Shown piece after piece: positions 19,045-29,111 of a stretch of DNA of 64,000 nucleotides (the first letter of the stretch is position 1; each line of letters opens with the position of its first letter). Source of the stretch: Paralithodes platypus. Taxonomy: Eukaryota; Arthropoda; Malacostraca; Decapoda; Lithodidae. The stretch covers positions 21,175,276 to 21,239,275 of the forward strand of contig CM064517.1 in the NCBI GenBank assembly GCA_032716605.1, written 5' to 3'. The notes beneath the pieces were generated by a model. That model saw only the letters and a program-made list of their open reading frames with translations, had not been told where the DNA came from and made no database searches. Made by a program: the position numbers and the translations under genes.

Positions 19045-21265
19045 TAGAGAATTTGAATGTTGGTGATGAATTCCGTAACAGCGACCATTGTACGATAACT
19101 TTCACTTTAAAGTTTACTAGTAACAAATCAAATAGCAGCATTGAGAAAGTCCCTAATTTCAAGAAAGCAAATTTTCATAAACTTAAATCAAAGCTTAAAG
19201 AAACTGACTGGAGCTTTCTGACTAACAATAACGACATAATACATCTTGGGAGTGTTTCACAACCACTTACCTTAAGGCAGTGCAAGACTGCATACCATCG
19301 AAAATACGGCGTCCAGGCCATAATGATAAGCCCAAATGGTGGAATAAAGATATTTCAGACTGTCTGCTTGCTAAAAAATTTGCTAATGATAGATTAAAAT
19401 CCTCACAAAATGACGAAGAACGGGTGAAATTTGTAGAGCTACGACGCAAAGCCAAAAAGTTAATTAAGCAAAGTAAAAAGACCCTGGAGTTACATGTTGC
19501 GAATCAAAGTAAAACAAACCCGAAAGAATTCTATAGTTATATCAGAAAGAAAAAAATAGTTACTTCAACTGTTGGACCGTTAGTCGATGAAAATGGAGAA
19601 TACACCAAAGACGAAGTACAAATGAATAATGCCCTCAATACCTTCTTTGCATCAGTTTTTACAACCGAAGACCTCAGTGATATCCCTACACCATCGCCGA
19701 TTCAGATTGATAATTCAGATGTTCTAAGCAATATCACCGTTACAGAGAGAGAAGTATTGAATTGTTTAGATAAACTCAAGGTAAATAAAACGCCTGGACC
19801 TGATACAATCTCGCCTAGAGTTCTAAAGGAAGCTAAGGATGAGCTCTCCAAACCACTGACATTGCTATTCAATGAATCCTTGCAGTCTGGGACTATGCCT
19901 GATCAGTGGAAGCTAGCCAACATAACACCGATATTCAAAAAAGGCAGCAAATCCCTACCCAGTAACTATCGTCCAATTAGCTTAACCTCAATTGTATGTA
20001 AAATGCTAGAAACGGTCATAAGAGACAGACTCGTAAATCACTTAGAGGCAAATAACTTACTTAAAGATACTCAACACGGCTTTCGTAAAAAACGTTCCTG
20101 TTTAACAAACCTCTTAGACTTCTTCCACAATATCCTCAACCTCTACGATGAGAGTAAAGCTGTAGATATTATATACCTTGATTTTCAAAAGGCCTTTGAC
20201 AAAGTTCCCCACAAACGTTTACTGCTAAAACTAAAAGCGCATGGAATACAAGACGGTGTGTTGAAATGGATAGAAAATTGGCTCAGCGACAGAAAGCAAA
20301 GAGTAGTCATAAATGGTAAGGCATCTAAATGGACCAATGTAAGTAGCGGGGTACCCCAGGGATCGGTACTAGGACCAATTATCTTTCTAATTTACATCAA
20401 CGACATAGATGAGGGTCTCACCTGTACAATCTCAAAATTTGCTGACGATACAAAAATTGCAAATAGCGTACTCTCAAAAGAACAAGTTGACGATATGCAA
20501 CACAATCTAGATAAATTGTCATGTTGGGCCCAAATTTGGCAAATGAGTTTCAATGCGGATAAATGTAAAGTACTACATATCGGATACCTAAATGAGAAAG
20601 CAAACTATTCGATGAATGGCACTCAGCTTAAGAATGTAAACAGAGAAACCGATCTGGGAGTAACAATATCGAGTAACCTAAAACCAAGTCAACAATGTTC
20701 AGAAGTTGTTAAGAAGGCAAACAAAATAATTGGCTTTATAGGCAGGTCATTTGAGCATAAATCCAAAGAAGTTATCCTAACCCTTTACAATTCCTTAGTC
20801 CGCCCTCTTCTGGAATACTGCGTTCAATCCTGGTGCCCTTATTACCAAAAAGATATAAACAAGCTAGAACGAGTTCAACGTAGAGTTACCAAAATGATAC
20901 CTAGCCTAAAGAACAACCCATACGAAGAGCGTCTTAGAGAATTAAATCTATTTCCTTTAACCCAGTGCAGATTAAGAGGTGACTTAATTCAAGTGTTCAA
21001 AATCATCAAAGGCATCGACAATATGAACTGTAGTAAGTACTTCACTATCGACCAATCTAATTACACACGGGGAAACGGTTGCAAAATTATTGGTAAATCT
21101 TTTAACTCACACGAATCTAAGAATTTCTTCTTCAATCGAGTTGTCAACTTGTGGAATGGGCTTCCCCGAGACGTTATAGACTGCAGCACCGTTGATTCAT
21201 TTAAACTCCGCTTAGACAAATATCTCGCATCAAACCCACGACTGACTGCGTTTGTAAATGAATAA
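19045..21265 (+). pseudogene. LINE ORF2 part 2: endonuclease end and reverse transcriptase
   Basis: 19,045-19,260 carries the endonuclease end (GDEFRNSDHCTITFTLKF). A frame change near 19,260 leads into the RT frame, open to 21,265; the ATG at 19,280 is internal. RT motifs: NKTPGPDTISPRVLKE, WKLANITPIFKKG, NYRPISLTSIVCKMLE, HGFRKKRSCLTNL, IIYLDFQKAFDKVPH, SGVPQGSVLGPIIFLIYIND, SKFADDTKIA (FADD at 20438-20449), ETDLGVTIS, RPLLEYCVQSWCPY and the C-terminal LWNGLPRDVI. The pattern is CR1/L2-like. Apart from the early frame change, the RT is intact. Confidence 0.88.
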
Positions 21266-21489
21266 CTTTATTTTATCCCCCCTCAGTTACTAACCCATCT
21301 GTCCCCTACTAACTTCCTAATCCTGCCACGGACATTAGTTCTAGGGCAGTAGTTCCCTTTCCAATGTTCCCTTACCCACTCTAAACCACTGTTTGGACAC
21401 TTGATCCTCAGTGTTTTGGAGGACAAGCAGCCTAGAAGGGTCACTAGACCTGTTGTTGCTTTATTTCCTTTGTACTCCTTTGTACTGGG

Positions 21490-22487
21490 AGAAGGTAGGC
21501 TGGATAGGAGTACAGGTATACAGTATATACAAAAGGTTTGAGAATGTTAGTAACGGAAAAGTTAAGGATATTCAGGGGGTATGGTGGAGAGGCTAGGTCA
21601 GGAGGGAGTCGAGGAGCGTGGGGGGTTAACGAGAGGGAGAGGGTTAAGGGGGGCTACGTGGAAGTTTGACCCTAAGGTCTCTGGGCGTAGGGGTGGCATT
21701 AGGCTACAGTTGGTATCTTAGACTGGGGGTTAACGACAGGGAAGGTAGGTTAATCAAACGCTACCGGGGAATGAGCAATAGGTGGTGGTATATGAGTCTG
21801 GAAATTATAGAATCATGTGGACTGTGGGGAAGATGAGGTTAGCTGTAGGTGTGTGCTTGACTGTGGATAAAAGTAGAGAAAAACATAGTGTGTTATTACT
21901 CGTCAATACGATGGGTTATGGACACTATTAGTTGACACGATTTCTTGCTGATCTAGTTGTCCCTGGGAACTGCGTTTTCTATGAAATATATACCAAAGAA
22001 AGTGGCAGTTCGTAGGGGTAGCTTCGTTTTTGTTTCGTGGTAGATATGCGTCGAGACAATGGTAAAAGAGGGTTATCTATACAATCTCTGGTTGGGGTAA
22101 GAATTAGAGTTACTGCATGGTTGCTAACATCTTCAGTCATTATCTCTGTCTAGGTCTTACAGGAATAATGGTTATATATACAATGGTGTACCCGTGGGTA
22201 TCATCGTGTACTTAATCTAGGGGGGGGGGGCAGGGGTTCTTACATAAGATTCCCTGGTTTGATGAACATGGAGTAGAATTGGGCAATACAGGAACAATGG
22301 AATTTCCTATACCATCTCGTCTGTGCAGGAATATAGTTACTGGATTGCTCGCGGCATCTTCAGTCGTGAGATCTGGCAAGATAGGGCAGGCGTAATGGTT
22401 GCACGATGGTGTACCCGTGGGTATTGTAGTTTCTTATCAATTATGACATGGGGGTTAACATATTACTTCTCGGATGGAAGAACATAC
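21490..22487. repeat. long dispersed repeat, copy 1, part b
   Basis: Matches about 61,855-62,620 (shared GGTAGGCTGGATAGGAGTA, TTTGACCCTAAGGTCTC, CTGGGAACTGCGTTTTCTA, CTCGGATGGAAGAACATAC). It ends where the DIRS element begins. Open stretches here are short and not convincing. Confidence 0.75.
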
Positions 22488-22837
22488 TATAGGTTTGACT
22501 CCTGTAAGGAGATTAGGAAAACCTAATATTTAGTAGTGGCCCCGTAATCATTGACGAACATGCCTATTACATAAGGCATCCTCTTCAAACACTAATCCGC
22601 CGTAGTTTGAATCTACCGCGCAGAGCATTTAAAAACTGAGGAGCCTTCATCATGAGCGCACGCGACCTCACTCATGGCTTCAGTCATTATGAATTGGGTT
22701 CTCACTACGAAAAAACTTCGTAAAAAATAAAAACAAAAAGAAAATAAGAATAACTATCCAATAAGCTTTCCATCATATCGTGGATGTACTTGTGTGGATT
22801 TCTGACCAGACGCTGATTCAGGCGTCATTCCTCCTTC
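22488..22837 (+). repeat. DIRS left inverted terminal repeat
   Basis: The outermost part carries TATAGGTTTGACTCC, a CTCCTGTAAGGAG hairpin and CCTAATATTTAGTAGTGG. From about 22,556 to 22,837 it is the reverse complement of 30,879-31,165, identical by eye. Confidence 0.88.
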
Positions 22838-22908
22838 ACTGACATATCAAGTAAACCAAAATCCTTAATACATCAACGAATGGGAAGGGGACGGTCGGGA
22901 GGGCCCCA

Positions 22909-23018
22909 GTCGTCAATGATTACGGGGCCACTACTAAATATTAGGTTTTCCTAATCTCCTTACAGGAGTCAAACCTATAATTTATTAGTGGCCCCTCCAT
23001 CATTGACGAACATGCCTG
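22909..23018. repeat. DIRS internal complementary region
   Basis: The left half (22,909-22,980) is the reverse complement of the left outer end, including the terminal hairpin. The right half (22,978-23,018) is the reverse complement of the right outer end (ATTAGTGGCCCCTCCATC). The two are fused head to head, so this region is the template for a circle junction, as in DIRS1. Confidence 0.88.
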
Positions 23019-23581
23019 ATATCTAAGACTGGAGGGGGACATTCGTAATCATATCATAACTCTAGAAAAGCAGATAATAAAAACAACCACATAGTATTCT
23101 TACTTTTGAAAAATGTATTTAATACGGCGTAGGCCGGAAATATACAAGAAAAAGGGGGTTCAGGCAGGTGCGTGCTTCAAAGAAGCCTGCCTGACAAAAA
23201 TAGGTAACCCTGAAGATTCTGAACACAGATCTGTAGTTACAAAAGGCACCCCACTCAACGAGTGGTGACAAATAATAAGTTATAAGTTTATATGTGCACA
23301 TCATAAACCCCAAAATACATGTGGAGATCAATTGCTAATGAACTCCATTGAACTAATGTTACATTGCTTTCGCAGCTAAAACTACTATAACAACACCGTT
23401 GTTTTGTACTAAACTTTGTACTAGCACAAATTCTCTCAGAGAAATTTTCATATCACATTTCAACCTTAAATTGTATCACAGTTCTCATACTCCGGCGGGG
23501 TCTAGGGTGTCCTATGTCAACTGACTGCACCCCCCCCCCCCCCCCTTCCTTGAAAATAAACATAAGTGACTGCAGGGCCAC

Positions 23582-24562
23582 CTAGACCCTCTGCCTTAAA
23601 GCTATACATGGTAAGGAAGGTTTGTCTAGAGCAACTGACAAGTATCTAGAGAGAAACGTATGATTAGACGCCCACAACTGTGTGGACGCAATATCTTCAA
23701 CTGAAAAGTTTTTCAGGAAACGTAAAGAGGCCGCCCACTTGCGTAAATCGTGGGCCCTACCCACAACGCCGGGATTACTCTCTTTAATGACTTCTACTAG
23801 AAGAGAGGCTAATCGCCGTTTAAGTAAGCGTTTACCCGTACTCGCTACCCATAAAGCACCTTGGGGGTTATGAGGAGCTATTCTTAAATATTTGGTTAGA
23901 GCTTGCACTGGACATAAATTATGATGCACCTTTCCCCTTTTTAACGCCGGCACCGTGAATTCAGAAAACACGTGTGCACTATGCTCATTCTTGGCTACAA
24001 ACGCCGGGGAGGGTGCAATGGAAATTGAATCATTAAGTCTACCAAACCTAAGACAATTAGGTGTGTTGCTCATCGCCGCCAGCTCAGACACTCTGTTTCC
24101 GGTGGCCAAAGCCAAAAGGAAAACTGCCTTCTTTAAGATTAAAGCAAAGTCTGCAGTATTTTGATACAGACGAGAATGAAGTAAAGACAAAGCTTTGTCC
24201 AGAGACCAAGTAGGCATGAGCTGACGGGGAGGTGGGCGGAGTTTAAAACACGCTCTCATAAATCCTGTTTCCTCCGCCACCGGTATGGATAGACCTGTAA
24301 GGTCGAAAAAGGGCACTCTAATCGCAGTTAAGTGATTCTTCAGAGTAACCACAGATAAACGTTTCTGCTCAAACAGATAGTTCAAGTAATTAAAAACCAA
24401 TGCCACTGAGGGTACAGTTTGTTCCGTTCTAACAATCCAAGAAGTAAAAGCTTTCCAATGAGATTGATATTGTCGCTTAGTAGACTGAGTATATTGATTG
24501 AGCAATTTATTGGTCACATCCCTGCCGTATGGTGCTAGCCACTTGGCCTCCTGAATGTCCAT
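23582..24562 (-). CDS. DIRS tyrosine recombinase
   Basis: I start at ATG 24562 (MDIQEAKWLAPYG), giving 326 aa that overlap the RT/RNase H end by 28 bp in another frame. The same frame is open up to 26389, but that upstream part is antisense-phase shadow of RT/RNase H. The N-terminal SAM-like region includes STKRQYQSHWKAFTSWI. Catalytic residues: Arg157 (ATGNRVSELAAM), His281 and Arg284 (AHDLRKWAASL), His301 (WASNHTFLSRYL) and Tyr307. This tyrosine-recombinase tetrad replaces an integrase and would insert a circular DNA form. The equivalents in the two other DIRS copies are mutated or truncated. Confidence 0.9.
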   Translation of the reverse strand: MDIQEAKWLAPYGRDVTNKLLNQYTQSTKRQYQSHWKAFTSWIVRTEQTVPSVALVFNYLNYLFEQKRLSVVTLKNHLTAIRVPFFDLTGLSIPVAEETGFMRACFKLRPPPRQLMPTWSLDKALSLLHSRLYQNTADFALILKKAVFLLALATGNRVSELAAMSNTPNCLRFGRLNDSISIAPSPAFVAKNEHSAHVFSEFTVPALKRGKVHHNLCPVQALTKYLRIAPHNPQGALWVASTGKRLLKRRLASLLVEVIKESNPGVVGRAHDLRKWAASLRFLKNFSVEDIASTQLWASNHTFLSRYLSVALDKPSLPCIALRQRV

Positions 24563-26439
24563 AATGCAAAAGTCAGCGAGGTCTCTAGGTTGCCAATCGT
24601 GTCTAAGTGGAAGTACCTGACCGGGAGCGATACCGGGTCCGGGCACCACATTATTAACTGCTGGCACCACACCTGCGCCGGCCACAGGGGCGCGATTAGC
24701 GAGACTAAGCCTCGATAAACTCGTAGTTTGTTCACTACGTGGCACATTAGTGACGCATCTGGCGGTGGAAACAGATAGATGGAGCTCCATCTGTTCCAGT
24801 CTGTCACTAGGGCGTCTGGCCCCCCTGCCGGCGTTATCGTCCGGCGGGTGAGGTATAGAGGGAGCTTGTGAGTCTCCTCGGACGCAAAAAGATCCACTTG
24901 TGGATGGGAGAGCTCCGCAATCATTAGGTCGAAAATGGGTTGCTTGAGCTCCCATTCTACTGTCGTGCTCTGTCTCCGGGACAGAGCGTCTGCCCAGACG
25001 TTCGCTACGCCTGGGAGATAAGATGCGTGAAGATAAATATCTAGACTGGTGGCTAGAACAAAAATCTCTTCCGCCACGAGTAGCAACTTCCTTGACCTCG
25101 TTGACCCTTGTTTCTGAATACAGTGAACTGCATTCAGATTGTCCATTCTGAAGGCCACTGACTTGCCCCGTAACGCCGGGCCGTGAGCCTGAAGGAAATA
25201 CAATGGGACTAGTAACTCTTTGACATTTATGTGAGCGATTTCTAAGTGGGACCAAAGTCCCTGACCCTGGTGCCCCTGATTTGACTGAAATCCCCACCCT
25301 ATGGTGCCTGACGCATCCGTGTCTACCCATACCGTTGGAGGAGGAGAGGTCCATGACATGATTGAGTGCAATGTTTCCCTCTTCGCCCAGACCGCTAGTA
25401 AGGTGTGGATTAATTTTGGTATGGGCCATAATTTTCCCGCCGGTAAGAGTGGGAAATATTTGTTGCCCTCCAATATTAATCGTTTTACTTTCAACCGGCC
25501 CAACTTGACAGTTAGCTGAATCCAGTTGAGAGAGCCGACCAGAGACTCCCAGACTCTTCGTGTCGTAGTCAGACTGTGAAGAAACCTGAACAGTTTCCTG
25601 CGAAACCTGTTGCGATTGTCCACACTCTGACTCAGAGTGAGAGCGGCGGTGTCCCAGACCAGCCCTATCCACTGAATTACTCTTGAGGGAACAAGGTTTG
25701 ACTTTACCAGATTTACCTTGAAGCCTAGAGTTTTGACATGATTTAAAATGATATTGACATGTTTTATGCATAATTGTTGTGTCTCTGCCACCACCAGCCA
25801 GTCGTCTAGATACCACAACACTCTGATTCCCTGTTTTAACAATGGCATCAGGGCTTGCCTGACTAGTTTTGTGAATAATCGAGGTGCTAGGTTCAAACCG
25901 AACGGCATCCTCTGAAAAACAAAATTTTGGTGCCTGATCCTCAAGGCCAGAAACCTTTGAAATCTTTTGTTGACCGACACGTGCCAATAGGCGTCTGTCA
26001 GGTCTAGGGAACACATCCAGCCACCCGGCGGAAGTGTTAGCCTGATTTGATGAACTGTTAACATTCTGAAAGACTCGTTGTAAATGTGAAGATTCAGATA
26101 CGACAGGTCTACGACCGGCCTCATCTGAACACTGTCCCGTTTGGGAACCAAAAACAGTTTTGACGTGAATACAGGGTAATCTGGGGGTACCGGGATGATG
26201 ACATTCTTGGCAATCATCTCCTGGACCAGCAGCTCCACCTCTAATGAAACACAATTTGCCGTTGTCGGCTGACGTAAGCGAGGTCGCCGGAGCCACTGCC
26301 AAGTGATGCCTTTGCGTGCCACCATCCGTGCCCAGGTTTTTAACGGCCATGCTTGGTGACACGTTCGGAACGACCCAGTTAGCAGACAAGGGTTCGCCGG
26401 CTGTACTTCCCTCGGTTCCTCCGGCTCTAAGGTAGGCAC
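24535..26439 (-). CDS. DIRS reverse transcriptase / RNase H with methyltransferase-like tail
   Basis: 634 aa from ATG 26439; a non-ATG start by frameshift from gag, which ends 17 bp upstream in another frame, is possible. RT: KLFLVPKRD, RPVVDLSYLN, SLDLTDAYWHV (Asp146), FQRMPFGLNLAPRLF, LWYLDDWLVV (YLDD 210-213). RNase H: WVDTDASGTIGWGF (Asp373), INVKELLVPL (Glu about 409), FRMDNLNAV (Asp433), VWADALSRR (Asp484). After RNase H: QVDLFASEE, GGPDALVTDW and YLFPPPDASL, in the place and with the pattern of the DAM-methyltransferase-like segment described in DIRS elements; that last assignment is tentative. The frame is intact. Confidence 0.88.
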   Translation of the reverse strand: MPTLEPEEPREVQPANPCLLTGSFRTCHQAWPLKTWARMVARKGITWQWLRRPRLRQPTTANCVSLEVELLVQEMIAKNVIIPVPPDYPVFTSKLFLVPKRDSVQMRPVVDLSYLNLHIYNESFRMLTVHQIRLTLPPGGWMCSLDLTDAYWHVSVNKRFQRFLALRIRHQNFVFQRMPFGLNLAPRLFTKLVRQALMPLLKQGIRVLWYLDDWLVVAETQQLCIKHVNIILNHVKTLGFKVNLVKSNLVPSRVIQWIGLVWDTAALTLSQSVDNRNRFRRKLFRFLHSLTTTRRVWESLVGSLNWIQLTVKLGRLKVKRLILEGNKYFPLLPAGKLWPIPKLIHTLLAVWAKRETLHSIMSWTSPPPTVWVDTDASGTIGWGFQSNQGHQGQGLWSHLEIAHINVKELLVPLYFLQAHGPALRGKSVAFRMDNLNAVHCIQKQGSTRSRKLLLVAEEIFVLATSLDIYLHASYLPGVANVWADALSRRQSTTVEWELKQPIFDLMIAELSHPQVDLFASEETHKLPLYLTRRTITPAGGPDALVTDWNRWSSIYLFPPPDASLMCHVVNKLRVYRGLVSLIAPLWPAQVWCQQLIMWCPDPVSLPVRYFHLDTIGNLETSLTFALWTFRRPSG

Positions 26440-26456
26440 TGGGAGTGAGAAAGACT

Positions 26457-29075
26457 TTAGTTTTTTGATGGTGGTTTTGGTGGTGTTGGCCGCTTCGCCG
26501 GCTGGCTGGTGTGGGCCGAAGACTGGCCCTGACCCGGCTTATACTGGCCGCGTCCCCTCTGTCCTGAAAACCCTCTCTGTCTATGCCTGAACTGACCCAG
26601 GGGGGATTGGGAGGACTTAGGCGGAAGAAACGGCTTAGAACCCCCTGGCTGAGCTTTAGTAGGAGGCTTAGGTTTGGGGAAGTTAAATGCGGGTTTCTTA
26701 GCCTGTGCGGGACTGTGCTTCACGGCCTGTGCCATGTTAAACACTGTTCGCCATACATCAGGGGACATTAAAGAAGGTGTAAGTACTGGGGACATAACCA
26801 CCTGGTTAGCAATGCGATCAGGCAGCTTGCGAACTAATGACATTCTAAGATCCTGTCGTGCTCGCACCGCCTCAAGTAAGGCTGTGCGTATGTCACCTAA
26901 GGATTGAATTGACGACTGAAGAATCAGACGCCGGGATAATTCAACTGATCTTCGAGCATCCGCGTCTGCGATTGCCTGAGTAGACCTGAGTAAAGACTTA
27001 GCCACCTGTTGAGAAACTATGTACTGTGAAAACAGGCGGAAAGCTTTTCCCCTAAGCCTAAATTCTCTGTCTAGGTGAGAAGGGGTAGGGGTAATGAATG
27101 GTTCCTTTAGTTCACAAAGATTAATCTTAGGGGCAGCTAAAAAGGAAAATAAAGCTGACGGAACTCCGCCGGCAGAACCTACCGGCATTGAGAACCATGA
27201 ATGTGTATCCTGAGGGATCTGGTGGGAAGATTTAGAAGTGAAAGTGGTTGCAAAGTTCTGAGCCTCTACCTCCCAATCCACCCAAGGTCCTGGTCCTAAC
27301 TGTCCCACCTTCAACACTGGATTAGCTGTCTCGTCTGTGACGGTCTGTAAATCTAGTTCAGGAGTAATAGCCAACAGAGCCTTAATATCATTAAACCCAT
27401 CCAGCTTAGACCAGTCTGAAAAAAGTTTTGAAGCTGAGGCAGGGGGTAAAGCAGGCTTAGATGCATAAACAAAATAATCCTGATAATAATAACTAGGTAT
27501 AGCCTTGATATTTACATCCAAAACATTACCCAAGGCATCCAATGCCCTTAATTTCTTAGACTTATTTCCCTGGATAAACCACTCACGTGGTACCGGGAGT
27601 TCCCCTGACAAGGTAGGCTGGGCAAGCTCTGGCTTAGAGGGGTTCAAAGGGACCCATGACTCATCTGGCCCATAAAGCAGGGGCATAGCTACCTTTCTAA
27701 GAGGCGCTTTGTCTAGAGGGGGTGGATTAACATCCGTAATGACCCTGACATTTGACGTAGTGAATGCCGCCGTAGCTGGCTTAGAGCTCCCTGCCGGTGA
27801 CAGAGTAGGAGGGTTAGGAATCTTAGCTAAATCGATTGACGTTATCAGAGGCCGTACCGCAGAACCTGTCAAGGGAGCCCCCAAGTCCATTGTGGGGTTT
27901 TCTCGTTGTTGATTAAAGAATTTTGATAGAGCATGAGTAAGTAACCCATCAATTTCTTGTGCTGTAACAAACTGGTTAGGTGCAGAACTTTCAGGTGAAT
28001 TAGTATTATCATGGGCGGCGTCCAGGCCTGAGCCTGACCCTTGTCCTTCCCTATCTGAAATTAATGACACTTCATCTTGTCCCTCCCGATCCTCCTGAGA
28101 AGACCCCGCCGAGGCAGGGGCACCTTGTTTCCAAGATAAATCAGGGATAGAGGATGGGGTCGCCGCGTCCCTGTGGACATCGGCTACTGTGTGACTCGTA
28201 TGAGTCGGACGTGGATGGACAGACCCTGGTTGAGCAAAACGCCAAACACCGAGGCTCTGGCCTACGCTCTCTTGAGAGTCTGAAACATTCTCAATTATTG
28301 AATATCCTGAACTCTCCATTTCTAGGGTTAAAATATCAATAGGTAAATCTTGTTTAGGGACAGGCGCTTCACTATACTCTGAGGCTGTAACAGAAACATT
28401 GTCAGGTGTAGAGGTACGATGAGATGCACTAGACTTAGAAGAATGTCGAGAGGACTTCTTATGGGAATCCTTTTTGGAGGATTTGTGGCTACGGTGTGAC
28501 CGCGAACTGGACCTAGGTTTGGAAGAATTACCACCATGGTCCCTGGGGGAAGCTTCAGTCTTGCACTTCTTACTAGCCGGGGAAGAGGCCCGACTTGAAG
28601 ACCGTTGTCTGAGGGGAGACCTTGACCTCGATCTCGCCTGCGACGAGGAGGTGGCTGCCGGGGGAGTAGGCTCTCTCGGGCGTTTAAACGTCTCCACAGA
28701 CGATACAGAATCCTGGCTAGTCTCTGTCGGCTTAAAACCCCTTACTCTAGAGGTACGTTTAGGGGGAGGGTGCTCTGACAGCAACTTATCCCAAAGTGGG
28801 ACGTTGTCACATTGAAGTGACTTATGTGCGACAATGGTAGTGTAGGCCGACATTTGTTGTCTGACCTCTCTCAACGCTACCGCCGCGGTCTTGTCATTGT
28901 CACACAGGACTTTATTGGTTAATTGGGAGCAAAAAGAACAATTACGTGTAACCCAGAGACCCCTTGAACGGTCTAGACATCTAACACACCTTATGCAAAG
29001 GGTATGTGCAAAAATTGGGATACCCGCGCAAGTAGGGGTAATGCACAGGGCAAAAACTGGGGTGACATTAGCCAT
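26457..29075 (-). CDS. gag: DIRS gag-like protein with Cys cluster, SR domain and RG tail
   Basis: 872 aa from ATG 29075. Residues 11-58 contain eight cysteines (CITPTC, CIRCVRC, CSFC and C58), a probable zinc-binding head. Residues about 146-222 are extremely rich in Ser, Arg, Lys and His with many SR/RS pairs (RSRSRSPLRQRSSSRASS), like an SR splicing-factor domain. A middle region of about 450 residues has no motif I recognise. The last 45 residues are Gly/Arg/Gln-rich (QRGFSGQRGRGQ), a plausible RNA-binding tail. The plus-strand DIRS copy starts with a closely related Cys head at 36,886, which supports the start. Assignment as gag rests on its place before RT. Confidence 0.8.
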   Translation of the reverse strand: MANVTPVFALCITPTCAGIPIFAHTLCIRCVRCLDRSRGLWVTRNCSFCSQLTNKVLCDNDKTAAVALREVRQQMSAYTTIVAHKSLQCDNVPLWDKLLSEHPPPKRTSRVRGFKPTETSQDSVSSVETFKRPREPTPPAATSSSQARSRSRSPLRQRSSSRASSPASKKCKTEASPRDHGGNSSKPRSSSRSHRSHKSSKKDSHKKSSRHSSKSSASHRTSTPDNVSVTASEYSEAPVPKQDLPIDILTLEMESSGYSIIENVSDSQESVGQSLGVWRFAQPGSVHPRPTHTSHTVADVHRDAATPSSIPDLSWKQGAPASAGSSQEDREGQDEVSLISDREGQGSGSGLDAAHDNTNSPESSAPNQFVTAQEIDGLLTHALSKFFNQQRENPTMDLGAPLTGSAVRPLITSIDLAKIPNPPTLSPAGSSKPATAAFTTSNVRVITDVNPPPLDKAPLRKVAMPLLYGPDESWVPLNPSKPELAQPTLSGELPVPREWFIQGNKSKKLRALDALGNVLDVNIKAIPSYYYQDYFVYASKPALPPASASKLFSDWSKLDGFNDIKALLAITPELDLQTVTDETANPVLKVGQLGPGPWVDWEVEAQNFATTFTSKSSHQIPQDTHSWFSMPVGSAGGVPSALFSFLAAPKINLCELKEPFITPTPSHLDREFRLRGKAFRLFSQYIVSQQVAKSLLRSTQAIADADARRSVELSRRLILQSSIQSLGDIRTALLEAVRARQDLRMSLVRKLPDRIANQVVMSPVLTPSLMSPDVWRTVFNMAQAVKHSPAQAKKPAFNFPKPKPPTKAQPGGSKPFLPPKSSQSPLGQFRHRQRGFSGQRGRGQYKPGQGQSSAHTSQPAKRPTPPKPPSKN

Positions 29076-29111
29076 GACAGAGACTGGTGAGAGGAACTAC
29101 CGCCGGGTCTG

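Larger units (their letters stand above)
16239..21490 (+). mobile_element. CR1/L2-type LINE, inserted in the long repeat
   Basis: Comparison with the uninterrupted copy near 61,840-61,860 bounds the insertion to about 16,239-21,490. Order: long leader with a tandem array, SGNH esterase (ORF1 remnant), then ORF2 with APE endonuclease and reverse transcriptase, a 3' UTR of about 220 bp, and a short terminal tandem repeat (TCCTTTGTACTCCTTTGTACT, about 21,468-21,488). An esterase ORF1, APE endonuclease and short tandem 3' end are CR1/L2 characters. Broken by shifts in ORF1 and ORF2 and by a 630-bp MITE. Confidence 0.82.

Noticed and set aside
24563..26389. Open frame upstream of the tyrosine recombinase in the same frame
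   Set aside because: It is an alternative-frame shadow of RT/RNase H; recombinase similarity starts at the ATG at 24562.
28474..28815. 113-codon plus-strand frame
   Set aside because: Antisense of the SR-rich gag region; long open frames are expected opposite such codons.
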